Positions 44,766 to 56,259 of a DNA stretch of 64,000 bases are shown here, piece after piece. Origin of the DNA: Allocoleopsis franciscana PCC 7113 (lineage in GTDB: Bacteria; Cyanobacteriota; Cyanobacteriia; Cyanobacteriales; Coleofasciculaceae). Position 1 is the stretch's first letter; every line of letters begins with the position of its first letter. A model generated the notes under the pieces. That model did no database searches. It was given only the letters and a program-made list of their open reading frames with translations, and had not been told where the DNA came from. The translations under genes and the position numbers were made by a program. Location: contig NC_019738.1 of assembly GCF_000317515.1 (NCBI RefSeq), positions 3,064,001-3,128,000 on the forward strand. The letters are read 5' to 3'.

Positions 44766-46223
44766 ATGAAGCTGCATGTCTTCCACTCAATTCGCAGACA
44801 GATTATGGCTGCCACCACTTTTTTAATTTTGGTGATTGTCACGGCTGTAGTGTGGAGTTGGGCTAAAAACGAGAGCGAGGTCTACCGATTTTCAGAGCGT
44901 CAGGGAGCTCAAACTCTGGCTGTCTCCCTATCCAACGCTTGGACAAACGAATTAGTAGACCAGAATTGGAGTCAAATTCGCCTCGGACTCAATCTGATGC
45001 TGAGACGAAATCCGGAGTTTATCTATATCTTAGTTTCAGACACTCGATTGTCGAACCAGATTGTTGCCGCAGCACCCGATGATTTCATGGAGCAGTATAT
45101 TCCTGACATCGTGCCCGTGGAAGATACAAAGTCGGCTTGGAAAGTTTATGATGGAACCCGCTTAGTCGAACCCTACCTTCTACGAAATGTTGAGTTTCCT
45201 AAAGGAGAAATGCGGGCGCGTCGCGGCGAACAAGTGATAGAAGTCGCCTCAGATATTCGTAACGCGACTGGGGAAAGAATTGGGACTCTCCGAATTGGCA
45301 TATCCCTGCGGCAAGTGAACCGCGCCGTGAGGGAGGCGATTAACAAAGCCCTCATGGTTGGGGCGATGGGATGGGCATTTGGTTTGGCAGGTGCCTACAT
45401 CCTGGCACGGCAGTTAAGTCACCCAGTGCAACGTTTACAAATTAGTGCGACGAAGATTGCGGCTGGGGATTTGCAGCATCGTGCCGATATCAACCGTGCT
45501 GACGAACTGGGAGCGTTGGCAGAGGCTTTTAATGACATGGCGACTGCCCTACAAAAATCCTTTAATCGACTTCAGAAAACACTTGAATCTTTTGAGCGCT
45601 TTGTACCAGAGAAATTTCTCAAGGTTATTGCCTCTGACGGGATTGAGAATATCCAGGTGGGTGTGGCTTCGACTCGCAAGATTACGATTTTGTTTGCCGA
45701 TATTCGCGGCTACACCTCAATGTCGGAACAGATGACGCCCTTAGAAACCTTTGCGCTCTTAAATGAGTACTTAGCCCTGATGGGGCAAGTGATTAACGAT
45801 GCAGGAGGTTTTATTGATAAGTATATCGGTGATGCAATAATGGCTCTTTTTGAAGATGAGACAACAGGTTCTGCCTTGAGGGCGGCAGTCGCGATGCAGC
45901 AGGTACTGGAAGCCTTTAATGAACAACGCCTCCCTCAAAAACAACCCACGATCAAAATTGGCATTGGTATTCACCGAGGCGAAGTCGTACTAGGCACTAT
46001 CGGCTTTACATCCCGGATTGAGTCTACAGTCATTGGAGATGCTGTGAATGTGGCAGCACGAGTCGAGGGTCTAACCCGGAAATATGACTGTTGTATATTA
46101 GTGACCGAGTCAGTGGTCGTGGCGCTTCAGCATCCAGAGGTATTCAATCTACGATTAGTCGATGACTCTGTTAAGGTCAAAGGCAAGAATGAGCCTGTGG
46201 CGATTTATGAGCTAGTCGTTTGA
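44766..46223 (+). CDS. membrane adenylate cyclase with HAMP domain
   Basis: The ATG at 44766 gives 485 residues; a longer frame would need TTG. The order is transmembrane helix (about 12-36), extracytoplasmic sensor region (about 37-190), second transmembrane helix (about 190-212), HAMP (about 213-270, with HPVQRLQISATKIAAGDL), then class III cyclase (about 300-480). Catalytic residues include the metal aspartates in ILFADIRGYTSM and FIDKYIGDAIMALF (the K of which selects adenine), and STVIGDAVNVAARVE. The product is probably cAMP. It follows a lipoprotein with a molybdopterin-like double domain that could act as its periplasmic partner (inference). It is the second class III cyclase in the window. 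Confidence 0.9.
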   Translation: MKLHVFHSIRRQIMAATTFLILVIVTAVVWSWAKNESEVYRFSERQGAQTLAVSLSNAWTNELVDQNWSQIRLGLNLMLRRNPEFIYILVSDTRLSNQIVAAAPDDFMEQYIPDIVPVEDTKSAWKVYDGTRLVEPYLLRNVEFPKGEMRARRGEQVIEVASDIRNATGERIGTLRIGISLRQVNRAVREAINKALMVGAMGWAFGLAGAYILARQLSHPVQRLQISATKIAAGDLQHRADINRADELGALAEAFNDMATALQKSFNRLQKTLESFERFVPEKFLKVIASDGIENIQVGVASTRKITILFADIRGYTSMSEQMTPLETFALLNEYLALMGQVINDAGGFIDKYIGDAIMALFEDETTGSALRAAVAMQQVLEAFNEQRLPQKQPTIKIGIGIHRGEVVLGTIGFTSRIESTVIGDAVNVAARVEGLTRKYDCCILVTESVVVALQHPEVFNLRLVDDSVKVKGKNEPVAIYELVV

Positions 46224-46463
46224 TAACCCACTCTCCCACTCCTCTTAACAGTGTTCATAAACTCCTGCCCAGTTGGCCTAGTGTAGTGTGTCTACCTCGA
46301 CGCGATGGAAGCCTATGCTCCACAAACGCTTCACGGTCGTTCGTTCGCATCTGTGTTACAATCCCGACAGAACATTAAATTCGGCTGCGTAGTTTGCACT
46401 CTTTGTACAGACAAGCCACTCTCCGAATCTAGTTCTCTACACCCTTGATTCTGGAGAACCTCC

Positions 46464-46778
46464 ATGTCAATTTATGTCGGCAATTTATCGTATGAGGTTA
46501 CAGCAGAAGACCTCGGCGAAATCTTTAAAGAATATGGAACTGTCGGTAGAGTTCAATTGCCTACTGACCGAGAAACCGGAAGACCCAGAGGGTTTGCTTT
46601 TGTAGAAATGGGAACAGAAGCAGAAGAAACAGCAGCGATTGAAGCTCTTGATGGCGCGGAGTGGATGGGTCGTGACCTGAAAGTGAATAAGGCTAAGCCT
46701 CGGGAAGACAGAAGATCCTCTGGTGGGGGGGGAAACTGGGGGAATTCAGGCAGATCTTCAAGACGCAACTACAATTAA
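46464..46778 (+). CDS. rbp: RRM-type RNA-binding protein (cyanobacterial Rbp)
   Basis: The 104-residue protein has one RNA-recognition motif with RNP2 IYVGNL (residues 3-8) and RNP1 RGFAFVEM (about 42-49). A short Gly/Ser/Arg-rich tail (RRSSGGGGNWGNSGRSSRRN) follows. It binds RNA, probably as chaperone or regulator. In cyanobacteria these genes are often cold-induced and followed by rpsU, as here. The 5' region from 46224 may form the cold-regulated leader; TACAAT at 46357-46362 is a candidate -10 element but has no clear -35. GGAGAACCTCC before the ATG is both ribosome site and potential hairpin. Confidence 0.93.
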   Translation: MSIYVGNLSYEVTAEDLGEIFKEYGTVGRVQLPTDRETGRPRGFAFVEMGTEAEETAAIEALDGAEWMGRDLKVNKAKPREDRRSSGGGGNWGNSGRSSRRNYN

Positions 46779-46811
46779 GCTTCAAGATTCAAAATTTAAC
46801 TCTGAGGTCTT

Positions 46812-46840
46812 AAGGGTAGGCAAAAATTCTACCCTTTTTT
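46812..46840 (+). terminator. rho-independent terminator after rbp
   Basis: AAGGGTAG pairs with CTACCCTT around a nine-base loop, followed by TTTT. It sits 34 bases after the rbp stop, so some or all transcripts end before rpsU. The 46841-47198 remainder holds repeat-like text such as CGCTAACGCTCCGTTCGCTCC but no gene. Confidence 0.85.
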
Positions 46841-47198
46841 CAGCTCAGGCTTACTGGATGGTTTATAGCAGGTGTTTTAGGAGCGCGAACTCTTCTCAAG
46901 TGAGAAAGAGAGCCGATTTCTTGCCATCTTCCTACCCTAAGTGTTCAGTGAAACAGATTTTGGATGGATCACACTTTTGGAGTGGCTTAGTTTTCGCTCA
47001 AACTTTCGTATTACGCTAACGCTCCGTTCGCTCCAAAACTCCGAATGGATGTTCTACACTTCACTAAGCTCTCGCTGGCTAGACCCAAGGGTGACGCTCT
47101 TGCGACGTTATCCCAAGTGGCTCCGCTAACGCTATGAATAAAGCCCCGTGGGGGTTGCCCTTAAGAATTTTAGATTGTTAATTACACAAGGAGAGAAG

Positions 47199-47390
47199 AT
47201 GACCCAAGTTATTCTTGGCGAAAACGAAGGGATTGAATCAGCCCTCCGTCGATTTAAGCGACAAGTTTCCAAAGCTGGAATATTTCCAGATATGAGGAAG
47301 AATCGTCACTTTGAAACACCTCTTCAAAAGCGTAAGCGTAAAGAAATTGCCAGACATAAGCAGAGTAAGAGAAATTATCGATTCAAATAA
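47199..47390 (+). CDS. rpsU: 30S ribosomal protein S21
   Basis: The 63-residue basic protein has the bS21 sequence pattern: [20 protein letters not shown], then [12 protein letters not shown], a [14 protein letters not shown] segment and a lysine-rich tail. It binds near the 3' end of 16S rRNA in the small subunit. The ATG at 47199 follows AAGGAGAGAAG, an excellent ribosome site; a longer frame starting 51 bases upstream has none. It lies downstream of rbp, as is known for cyanobacterial rbp-rpsU clusters. Confidence 0.95.
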   Translation: MTQVILGENEGIESALRRFKRQVSKAGIFPDMRKNRHFETPLQKRKRKEIARHKQSKRNYRFK

Positions 47391-47480
47391 AATCCGTTTT
47401 CAACGAAGCTAGATGAATCAATCTATTCATCAGAAACTCAAAACAGAGTGATTGAGGCGATATTTCTCAAAGGTTTAATT

Positions 47481-48005
47481 ATGACTCCAGAAGCAATACG
47501 TGTGATTTCTCAGCTTAGACGGGAGTTCTACTCTGGCTTCGCCGCAGCGATGAATATGTCCGTGAGTATTACAACTAGTCATCCATCTACAGGTAATCCC
47601 CCCATCGCATTTTGGCTAGATGACCGACAACAGTTCAACTATTTACGTGTTTTTGCTTATAAAGCCCCTGATGAATTACTCCCCGAACGCCCCTTTATTC
47701 TGCGAGTTTCTGTGAACAAGGGGGGCGGTATAGCCACAGCCGCCAAGTGGAGAAGAGGTTGTCGAGGTATGAATCAGGGTTGGGACTTCGAGTTAACTGT
47801 ACTACCTGAAGAAATTTTGGACTTTTTACCTTGGTTAGTGAGCTTGGTGAAGTCCCAGGAAAATGGTTCTGCTTCCTATTCACCAGAGCCGCCCCATCCG
47901 TTTTATTTCAAACCGTCCAATGTTTCCTCCAATCAGGAAATTTGGACTCAGAAAGCTTGGCAAGAGAGCAAACTTTCTCATATCCCTGTCGGTGTAGGGC
48001 TATAA
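47481..48005 (+). CDS. conserved-looking unknown protein
   Basis: I do not recognise the family. The ATG at 47481, after AAAGG, gives 174 residues; a GTG eleven codons earlier is less likely. The product starts with a helical MTPEAIRVISQLRREFYSGF. It then has a beta-rich middle with FWLDDRQQFNYLRVFAYKAP and FILRVSVNKGGG, and ELTVLPEEILDFLPWLVSLV. The C-terminus is Pro- and Ser-rich and ends in a Gln/Lys/Trp-rich segment. No export signal or enzyme motif is seen. It is convergent with crtB. Confidence 0.6.
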   Translation: MTPEAIRVISQLRREFYSGFAAAMNMSVSITTSHPSTGNPPIAFWLDDRQQFNYLRVFAYKAPDELLPERPFILRVSVNKGGGIATAAKWRRGCRGMNQGWDFELTVLPEEILDFLPWLVSLVKSQENGSASYSPEPPHPFYFKPSNVSSNQEIWTQKAWQESKLSHIPVGVGL

Positions 48006-48075
48006 AATCTGCTGCTGAGTGCCAAGTCTTTCTAGTTAAGTGTTCCTTGATTCATACAAGCCACTTGAACCCAGC

Positions 48076-49005
48076 CTAAAGGGCTTGGGCTCTGAGCCAT
48101 GCAATTGGCAAGGTCAGCAGTTTCTGAGGTTTGGGAACGTAAGCTCTTGTACTAAAGACATCGTATTGATTCTGTTCAATCACATCGAGAATGCCTTGAT
48201 AGAGCATCAATGCTGCCCAAACAGGCCAACGGGAGTCAGGACTAAGTGAGCGGATGCCTTTTTCTGACTCGGTAAAGAACTTACGTGCCCGTTGAATTTG
48301 GAAGCGCATGAGTTCGCGCCAACGGTCATCAACAACGCCATTGAGTAAGTCTTCTTCGGTGTAGTCAAACAGCGCCAGTTCTTCCAAAGGAAGATAAATC
48401 CGACCCCGTTGAGCATCTTCTCCCACATCCCGCAGAATGTTGGTGAGCTGATTGGCAATTCCTAACGCGATCGCTTCTTCTGCTGGATTACAAGCCGCTT
48501 GCTGCCAATCCCAGGGCGCTCTACCAACTGAGCTATCCACACCCAAAACTGGGCTGGTCATTAAACCCACGGTTCCTGCTACGCGGTAACAGTAAAGCTT
48601 GAGTTCCTCAAACGTCTCATAGCGACTTCGGTACAGATCCATCCGCTGACCGGCAATCATATCCCGAAACGGCTGAATATCCAGTGGGAAGCGTTGCAAC
48701 GTATCGACTAAAGCCACATCGGGGTCGTCTATTGCCTGTCCCGCGAAAACGGATTCTAGCTGTTGTTCCCAGCGATCAAGGGTTTCAGGTGTCGTTAAGC
48801 GAGCTTGGGGACCATCCACCAGTTCGTCAGTCCGACGACACCAGACGTATATCGCCCAAATCGCGCGACGTTTTTCTTCGGGCATCAGCAGTGTGCCCAG
48901 ATAAAACGTCTTGGAGTATTTTGCCGTAATTTGGCGGCAATATTCGTAAGCTTCCGACTGGGAGGCCAGCGTTCTCATGCGTGGAGAGTAAGACAGTTGG
49001 AGCAT
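48076..49005 (-). CDS. crtB: 15-cis-phytoene synthase
   Basis: The 309-residue enzyme has [17 protein letters not shown] and [14 protein letters not shown] near the N-terminus. The second Asp-rich region is [17 protein letters not shown] near residue 190, followed by RIYLPLEEL. These two Asp-rich motifs bind Mg-diphosphate. The enzyme joins two geranylgeranyl diphosphates to phytoene at the membrane surface. It follows crtP (start of crtB 38 bp after the crtP stop), so the pair makes the first two carotenoid steps from one operon. The segment DSSVGRAP near residue 155 is encoded by DNA matching a tRNA D-arm consensus (see findings). Confidence 0.95.
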   Translation of the reverse strand: MLQLSYSPRMRTLASQSEAYEYCRQITAKYSKTFYLGTLLMPEEKRRAIWAIYVWCRRTDELVDGPQARLTTPETLDRWEQQLESVFAGQAIDDPDVALVDTLQRFPLDIQPFRDMIAGQRMDLYRSRYETFEELKLYCYRVAGTVGLMTSPVLGVDSSVGRAPWDWQQAACNPAEEAIALGIANQLTNILRDVGEDAQRGRIYLPLEELALFDYTEEDLLNGVVDDRWRELMRFQIQRARKFFTESEKGIRSLSPDSRWPVWAALMLYQGILDVIEQNQYDVFSTRAYVPKPQKLLTLPIAWLRAQAL

Positions 49006-49043
49006 TCGTAGCAGACGGCGAGCTAAGGGCTAAGGTTGAAGGA

Positions 49044-50483
<1,440 letters not shown>

Positions 50484-50642
50484 TTAGTTAGGTGCTGATA
50501 AGTGTTCTCTGGGTCTCATTATAGTTTGCATTCTGTAACAATTCTCCAACTTGAGCCAAGGATTCTTCCGAATTGCAGATTCTTATCTTTTCTATGATCG
50601 GCTTGGAGGATTTAGCACCCTGCCCAACTGGTAAGAAAAGTC

Positions 50643-50996
50643 ATGAGTCAAGACAACCCCGATCAACCGTCTCCTCTCTCACCAGAAGATTTGGCTCTAG
50701 CCAGAGAGCTAACCGCAGTCAGAGAGCAACGACAACGCCTCTATGAACAGCTAGACAGTTCTCTCAAAGCCCTATTTAGCCATTGTGAATGGAGAATCAC
50801 CAGTCACAAGAACGGCTTAACCGAACTGGTGGTGGTTTGCCCCAACCTAGCAATATACAAGCGGCTGTATAAGCGATCCGAAACCATTCACAATCGATTG
50901 CAAGAGGGTGTGGAGGCCAAACACACCCGATTTCAACTTTCCTGTCCCAAATCCTTCAAGGCATTTTACGAGCATGAAATTGAGTGGGGGGATTAA
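50643..50996 (+). CDS. small unknown protein divergent from crtP
   Basis: The 117-residue product has a helical N-terminal half (LSPEDLALARELTAVREQRQ, then LYEQLDSSLKALF). An alpha/beta C-terminal half with WRITSHKNGLTELVVVCPNL and YEHEIEWGD follows. I recognise no family. There are no membrane segments. The ATG at 50643 follows TAAGAAAAGTC, a weak ribosome site. The gene is divergent from the carotenoid operon and might share its control region, but no functional link can be shown. Confidence 0.65.
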   Translation: MSQDNPDQPSPLSPEDLALARELTAVREQRQRLYEQLDSSLKALFSHCEWRITSHKNGLTELVVVCPNLAIYKRLYKRSETIHNRLQEGVEAKHTRFQLSCPKSFKAFYEHEIEWGD

Positions 50997-51185
50997 CTGG
51001 AGGAGTGGGATTGAGCGATTTGCTCCTGTTTTCAGTCGATGCAATTTAAGTGCATGTGAGCTTGAAACGGTATGGAATGAAAAAACGGCGCTACCGCTAG
51101 ACTAACGTTAACGCCTCTACAAAATCAGGGTTTAGGGATGATTAACAAGAGCGATCAAGTCAATGGGTCAATCCGAGTCTGCTGG

Positions 51186-52256
51186 TTATTCGGATAGGGT
51201 CTTCAGCAAGAAGGGGGCAATTTTTTCAATAGTCAGCACCTGTTGTACAGCCTCCATCGTGATGGCCTCTTTGACCATGCCAAAGGCTCCACCGCCTTTC
51301 TCGTCTTGGGCAACGGTGATGCCTCCGGCTTGGACAATCGCCTGTAAGCCTTCTGCACCGTCACGACCAAGCCCAGTTAATAACACTCCAGCCATTGCCT
51401 TGCCATAAAACTGGGCAAGGGATTTAAAGGCGACGTTAATTGAGGGACAATGCTTGTTTTCCACGGGACAGTTGGAATAAATAAACTTACCCCGGAAATC
51501 GACTTCTAAATCACATTTTTCTGGAGCAAAATAAACGGTTCCGGGTGCAGGAGTCTCGCCGACTTCGGCAATTTTCACCTTCAAGGGACACTCCGAAGAT
51601 AGCCAATTAACCAATCCAGACAAAACACCTGTACTGACGTGTACCGTACAAATAATCGGCAAGGGGAAATTTGACGGCAATTGACCCAGAATCTTCTGGA
51701 TGGATTGTAGACCACCTGTGGAAGCACCAATGGCGATAACCTTGACGCGAGAACTGACATTTCTCATCAGCGGTTGAGTTCCGGAAAATGCCCCAGAGGT
51801 GATGGGCTTGACCGAACCACTCAGCGGCTGTTGTGACCGTCGGGCTGTCACTTTCATACTAGAAAGAACTTTGATCTTAGCGACCAGCGAGCTTTTGAGT
51901 CTCTCGTAATCAGTCGGAGAATCGGTGGTTGGTTTGGGGAAAACATCCGCCGCGCCAGCTTGCAGCAAGCGAAAGACATTATCTACATCGGTTTTTTGCA
52001 CAAAATTGCTGATGACCAAAATGGGTCGGGGGTCATCAGCCATGACCCGCTTGGTCAATTCCAGACCATCCATGTTTTCCATCATAAAGTCTGTACAAAT
52101 CACATCCGGCTTCGTCTTGGTAATCACCTCCAGCCCCTCCGCCCCATCGCGTGCGACGCCAACGACATCCACATCTGGAGAAGAATTCAGTAATCGTTGC
52201 AGAATTTCCAACGCTACAGGGGAATCTTCAATTAGAACCACTTTGTTGGTTGCCAT
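51186..52256 (-). CDS. cheB: chemotaxis protein-glutamate methylesterase
   Basis: The 356-residue protein has an N-terminal receiver (1-125: acidic pair E10-D11, phospho-acceptor D56 in VICTDFMM, K108 in FPKP) and a C-terminal methylesterase. The catalytic triad is S179 in IGASTGG, the histidine in TVHVSTG near 206, and the aspartate in GLGRDGAEG near 300. It removes methyl groups or deamidates receptors to reset adaptation. The start abuts the cheA stop exactly, so it is the last gene of the cheA-cheB pair. No methyltransferase (CheR) is present in the window. Confidence 0.95.
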   Translation of the reverse strand: MATNKVVLIEDSPVALEILQRLLNSSPDVDVVGVARDGAEGLEVITKTKPDVICTDFMMENMDGLELTKRVMADDPRPILVISNFVQKTDVDNVFRLLQAGAADVFPKPTTDSPTDYERLKSSLVAKIKVLSSMKVTARRSQQPLSGSVKPITSGAFSGTQPLMRNVSSRVKVIAIGASTGGLQSIQKILGQLPSNFPLPIICTVHVSTGVLSGLVNWLSSECPLKVKIAEVGETPAPGTVYFAPEKCDLEVDFRGKFIYSNCPVENKHCPSINVAFKSLAQFYGKAMAGVLLTGLGRDGAEGLQAIVQAGGITVAQDEKGGGAFGMVKEAITMEAVQQVLTIEKIAPFLLKTLSE

Positions 52257-54596
52257 TTAAATCAATCTCCTTAATGTATCTAACAAAATACCTTGCTCGA
52301 AGTCGCCTTTTGTGATATAGGCGTTTGCTCCAGCCTGTTTTCCCTGGTGTTTGTCTTCCTCCGAGGCTAGAGTTGTGACCAGAATCACTGGCAAATCTTG
52401 GTACTCCCTGAATTGGCGAATTCTAGTAGTGAGTCCCAGCCCATCCAGATGGGGCATTTGCACATCCGAAACCACCGCCTTAAACATTCCCGTCTTCAGT
52501 TTTTTGAAGCCATCCTCACCGTCTACAGCGGCTGTCACGTCGTAACCCGCACTTTCCAAAATTCGCTTCATCTGGGTACGAATGGGAATGGAGTCTTCCA
52601 CCAAGAGAATCTTTTGTTTGACTTGGGCTTGTTCGGTTAACTCCTTAACCGTGACAGATACAATGGCTTTCTTCGCCGACTTAAATAAATCGGGCGGATG
52701 GAGTACCATGCACACGTCTCCAGTCCCCAGTATGGTGGCACCCGAAATATTGCGAATTCTTTTGAGCAACTGACTTTGGGGCTTCAAAACAATGTCCTGT
52801 TGCTCCAAAATGGTGTCCACCAGCACCGCCAATCGTTCGGAGCCAATCCGTAAAATAATGCAGGGGATGGTTTTTGTCGCAGCCCGTAGCGCTTTGGTGG
52901 AAGCCGGCGCTTTGACGGGCAAGCCTAATAAATCGGCTAACCAAACCACAGACACAGACTCTCCTTGGAATGGGAGAGTTTGGCAACCTGACACTTCTAA
53001 CGTCGCTACCGCCTCGCTGGCATGGGCAAAGATTTCCTGGGGAGACACCAGTTGCATCGCTTCCACATAGCCCACTGGAATGGCATAGGGATGCTCACTA
53101 ACCTGGACAATTAAAGCATCGGTTGTCGCCAGAGAGCTGTTGAGCATGATCCGAAACAAACACCCTCTGCCCGGTGTAAATTCAACCTGGATGCTGCCCT
53201 TGAGACGCTCAACGTTGGCACGCACAACATCCAAACCCACACCCCGTCCGGAAATCTCTGTGACAGCCGTGCGGGTGGAGAAACCGGGGGCAAAAATTAA
53301 TGCCTGAACTTCAGCCGTGGACATGGCTGCCAGTTCTTGAGGCGAGCGAATTCCACGACTCATCGCCGCTTGTTTAATGGCTGGGACATCCAAACCGCGC
53401 CCATCGTCGATGATTTCAATACTCACGGTGCTGCCCACCTGATAACCCCGCAGGCGAATCGTGGCAATGGCAGGCTTGCCCAGACTTTGACGCTCTTGGG
53501 GCGTTTCAATGCCATGATCGATCGCATTGCGGAGCAGATGCAACAAGGGGTCTTTCATTTCTTCAAGAATCCGCTTGTCTACGCTGATGTCTCCCCCTTC
53601 GAGGACGAGATTCACGTCTTTGCCTTGCTGTTTGGCTAAATCTCGCACGGTACGAGGAAACAAATTAAAAATTGTAGAAAAGGGCAGCAGTCGTAGGGCG
53701 TGAATTCCCGACTCTAGTTCACTGGCAACGGTTTCCAGTTTGGCGTTATCTTCAAACGTGATATTGCGGAGTCGATTGAGCAAAGTGCCCAACTGTTCTA
53801 AGCGGGCTTCCACCAGGTTGTAGAAATTTTGCAGGGGTTGCAGTTCAGGGGTTTGCAAGCGTCGTTCGAGTTCGTCATAGGTGAGACGGCTGACAAACGC
53901 TTCCCGGTTCCACTCTTCCCACAAGGTCATGAGTTGGTCAATGTCACTGAGTCGGTCACTAATTTGACCTTTCGTCACCGCCAATTCACTGGCTTGAGTC
54001 AATAACTTATCCAGCTTTTGGGCGGCAACCCGGATGGTATCAATTTGGTAATCACTGACCTGTGCCAGAGTGTCTGCGGCAGGTAAGATAGGTTCTTGGG
54101 TTTGAACGCTATCATTGAACACAACCGGTCGCTCATGGGGCTGGCTTGAAGCCTCACCCTGAACTTCACCGACGGTTTCTGCCATCAGGGTTAAGGCATC
54201 CTCCGAGGCATCTTCCGAGGCAGCCCCCATCAGCAGTGCTAAGACATGGAAAACACTCACGCCTGCCGCTTGTCCAGTCACGGCTTCGGTGGCAATTTGA
54301 CGCACCGCATCCAGCCCTTGATAAAGACATTCAAACACTGGGGGGGTTAGAACTCGCTCACTCCGCTTGACTCCCCCTAGAATGTCTTCCATTTGGTGGG
54401 TGAGGGTTTCTACATCGGTAACTCCCAACATGCGGGAATCCCCTTTGAGAGAGTGCATTTCTCGGAGTAATTGTTCGAGTTGAGTTCCATCTTGGGGATT
54501 CTTTTCCAGATGAAGTAATCCAGTTTCAATTTTCTGGATATGGTCTGCACTGGCTACTTTATAAAGATTGCGTAGTTCTTCGTCGTCTATCATCAT
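52257..54596 (-). CDS. cheA: hybrid chemotaxis histidine kinase CheA with C-terminal receiver
   Basis: The 779-residue kinase has an N-terminal Hpt domain with H48 in REMHSLKGDSRML, and a linker. The dimerisation and ATPase core follow (about 250-500, with LLHLLRNAIDHG, GRGLDVPAIK and GRGVGLDVVRANVERL), then a CheW-like domain (about 510-640). A C-terminal receiver (about 655-779) has phospho-acceptor in AVVSDVQMPHLDG. This is the PilL/PixL-type hybrid seen in cyanobacterial taxis clusters, transferring phosphate to its own receiver or to partner regulators. It follows the receptor gene by 35 bp and abuts cheB. The start is MMIDDEELR at 54596 or its second Met. Confidence 0.95.
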   Translation of the reverse strand: MMIDDEELRNLYKVASADHIQKIETGLLHLEKNPQDGTQLEQLLREMHSLKGDSRMLGVTDVETLTHQMEDILGGVKRSERVLTPPVFECLYQGLDAVRQIATEAVTGQAAGVSVFHVLALLMGAASEDASEDALTLMAETVGEVQGEASSQPHERPVVFNDSVQTQEPILPAADTLAQVSDYQIDTIRVAAQKLDKLLTQASELAVTKGQISDRLSDIDQLMTLWEEWNREAFVSRLTYDELERRLQTPELQPLQNFYNLVEARLEQLGTLLNRLRNITFEDNAKLETVASELESGIHALRLLPFSTIFNLFPRTVRDLAKQQGKDVNLVLEGGDISVDKRILEEMKDPLLHLLRNAIDHGIETPQERQSLGKPAIATIRLRGYQVGSTVSIEIIDDGRGLDVPAIKQAAMSRGIRSPQELAAMSTAEVQALIFAPGFSTRTAVTEISGRGVGLDVVRANVERLKGSIQVEFTPGRGCLFRIMLNSSLATTDALIVQVSEHPYAIPVGYVEAMQLVSPQEIFAHASEAVATLEVSGCQTLPFQGESVSVVWLADLLGLPVKAPASTKALRAATKTIPCIILRIGSERLAVLVDTILEQQDIVLKPQSQLLKRIRNISGATILGTGDVCMVLHPPDLFKSAKKAIVSVTVKELTEQAQVKQKILLVEDSIPIRTQMKRILESAGYDVTAAVDGEDGFKKLKTGMFKAVVSDVQMPHLDGLGLTTRIRQFREYQDLPVILVTTLASEEDKHQGKQAGANAYITKGDFEQGILLDTLRRLI

Positions 54597-54631
54597 GACC
54601 CTACCGCCCTTGATTCCTGGATTCTTCGGGT

Positions 54632-56152
54632 TTAAACCACAGCCTCCAGATTTTCTGCCGCTTTGTTGAGGTTGTGGGTGGCGTCTTTGACTTGGATAAT
54701 GCCTGCGGCAGTTTCTTTCGCGCCTAAGTTAATGACGTTCATCGAGGCGACGACTTGCTGCACAGAAACCGCTTGCTGTTTCGCACTTTGGGCAATTTGT
54801 TGGGTGTTCAAGAACACTTGGTTAACCGAGTCAGCGATACTGGCGAACACGTCTCCTGTATCTTCCGCCAGTTCAATACCCACCGTGGCTTTCTTGGTTC
54901 CTTCATCGGTCACCATAACAGTGGAGTTAATTGCGGCTTGTACTTCGTTTACCAGGGAGTTAATTCGGTTAGCAGATTTCTTACTTTGGTCTGCTAGTTT
55001 GCGAATTTCACCCGCTACCACGGCAAAACCTTTCCCCTGTTCACCCGCACGGGCGGCTTCTACCCCAGCGTTGAGCGCTAGCATGTTGGTTTGGTTCGCC
55101 AAATCGGCTACGAGGTCGGATACGGTGGAGATTTGCGCGGTTTGTTCTGAAAGGCGGATAATTTGATTAGCGATCGCCGTTACCTGGTCTCTCAAACCCG
55201 AAATCCCTTCAATCGTGCGACCCACGGTTTGAGTGCCACCTTCGGCAAGGATTAAGGCTTGTCTGGCACCGGTCGCCGCATTTTCTGCTTGTTCGGCGGA
55301 TTGAAGCGTAAACATGCCCAATTCTTCAATGGTACCCGTGGTTTCATTCACGGATGCGGTTTGATCCAAAACGGTGCGTTCCTGCTTCTCTACCGTATCG
55401 GCAATTCCGGCGGAAGACGAGGCTACCTCTTGAGCGGCGTTGGTAATCGGTTTAATAATCAAACTGACCACATAATTCGCCACGTAATACGAAACGAAAA
55501 GTCCGGCACTGATTTCCAGGATTAATCCACCCCAACCCACAATGGATGATAATTGCTGAAGTTGATCTGTTGCTTTTTGTCTTTCTGCTACAAGTTTGTC
55601 TTGAGCATCAGCCATTTCTACAAGCTTGGCTCGGAGCTCATCCTGAACCTGCTTCCCTTTATTGGTCAATACATAGGAAACCGCTTCTTTTTCTTTGCCC
55701 GCTTTTTTCAGATTAATCGTTTCTTCCAATTCAGTGAATTTTTGTTGGATGAGGGGTTCTATTTTCTCAACCCGTGTCCGCTGGGCAGGGTCGATAATGA
55801 GCTTTTTCAATTCTGCAATATTCTCTTGCGAATTTTTTCGTCCAGAATCATAGGGTTCCAGATAGTTGAGTACACCCGTAATTAGATAACCGCGCTGACC
55901 CGTTTCAGCATCAACCAAGTCTTTTTCTACCTGCCTCAGTAGCTCTTTTACTTGATATCCTTGGTTTACGGTTTGCTGAGTGTCTGCCGAGTTAGACTTC
56001 GCAATTTGAGTCAGAATTGTTGAGATACCCGCTAGGGCGAGTACAATTCCAAAACCGATCGGTACAATTTGACTTACGGTCAAGCGGCGTTTCTTTTTGT
56101 GTTCCGCTTGTACGATTTCTTGCTTTTGGGGAATTTGGATTGCTTGCAACAT
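54632..56152 (-). CDS. methyl-accepting chemotaxis receptor with CHASE3-like domain
   Basis: The ATG at 56152 follows GGAG at good distance, giving 506 residues; a longer frame begins with TTG. The N-terminus is basic ([14 protein letters not shown]), followed by a transmembrane helix (about 26-44). An all-helical sensor (about 45-205) contains [18 protein letters not shown], typical of CHASE3. A second helix follows (about 208-230), then a long signalling coiled coil. The kinase-binding hairpin is [19 protein letters not shown], followed by [14 protein letters not shown]. No HAMP domain is obvious. It probably passes an envelope signal to CheA through the double CheW. Ligand unknown. Confidence 0.92.
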   Translation of the reverse strand: MLQAIQIPQKQEIVQAEHKKKRRLTVSQIVPIGFGIVLALAGISTILTQIAKSNSADTQQTVNQGYQVKELLRQVEKDLVDAETGQRGYLITGVLNYLEPYDSGRKNSQENIAELKKLIIDPAQRTRVEKIEPLIQQKFTELEETINLKKAGKEKEAVSYVLTNKGKQVQDELRAKLVEMADAQDKLVAERQKATDQLQQLSSIVGWGGLILEISAGLFVSYYVANYVVSLIIKPITNAAQEVASSSAGIADTVEKQERTVLDQTASVNETTGTIEELGMFTLQSAEQAENAATGARQALILAEGGTQTVGRTIEGISGLRDQVTAIANQIIRLSEQTAQISTVSDLVADLANQTNMLALNAGVEAARAGEQGKGFAVVAGEIRKLADQSKKSANRINSLVNEVQAAINSTVMVTDEGTKKATVGIELAEDTGDVFASIADSVNQVFLNTQQIAQSAKQQAVSVQQVVASMNVINLGAKETAAGIIQVKDATHNLNKAAENLEAVV

Positions 56153-56259
56153 GTTTGTTTCTCCAAGGTAATTCAATGATGGTTTTTTCCAAGACTGGCT
56201 CTTGGTACTTCAGCAGAAAAAATGAAAAAGTAAAATTATTCTTTCCGTTTCATTTTTGG

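Noticed and set aside
46723-47019. 98-codon open frame between rbp and rpsU
   Set aside because: It overlaps the rbp 3' end, runs through the terminator and has no protein-like features.
48514-48538. tRNA gene on the minus strand
   Set aside because: Only the D-arm region matches; no acceptor stem or T-arm is present and the segment is inside crtB.
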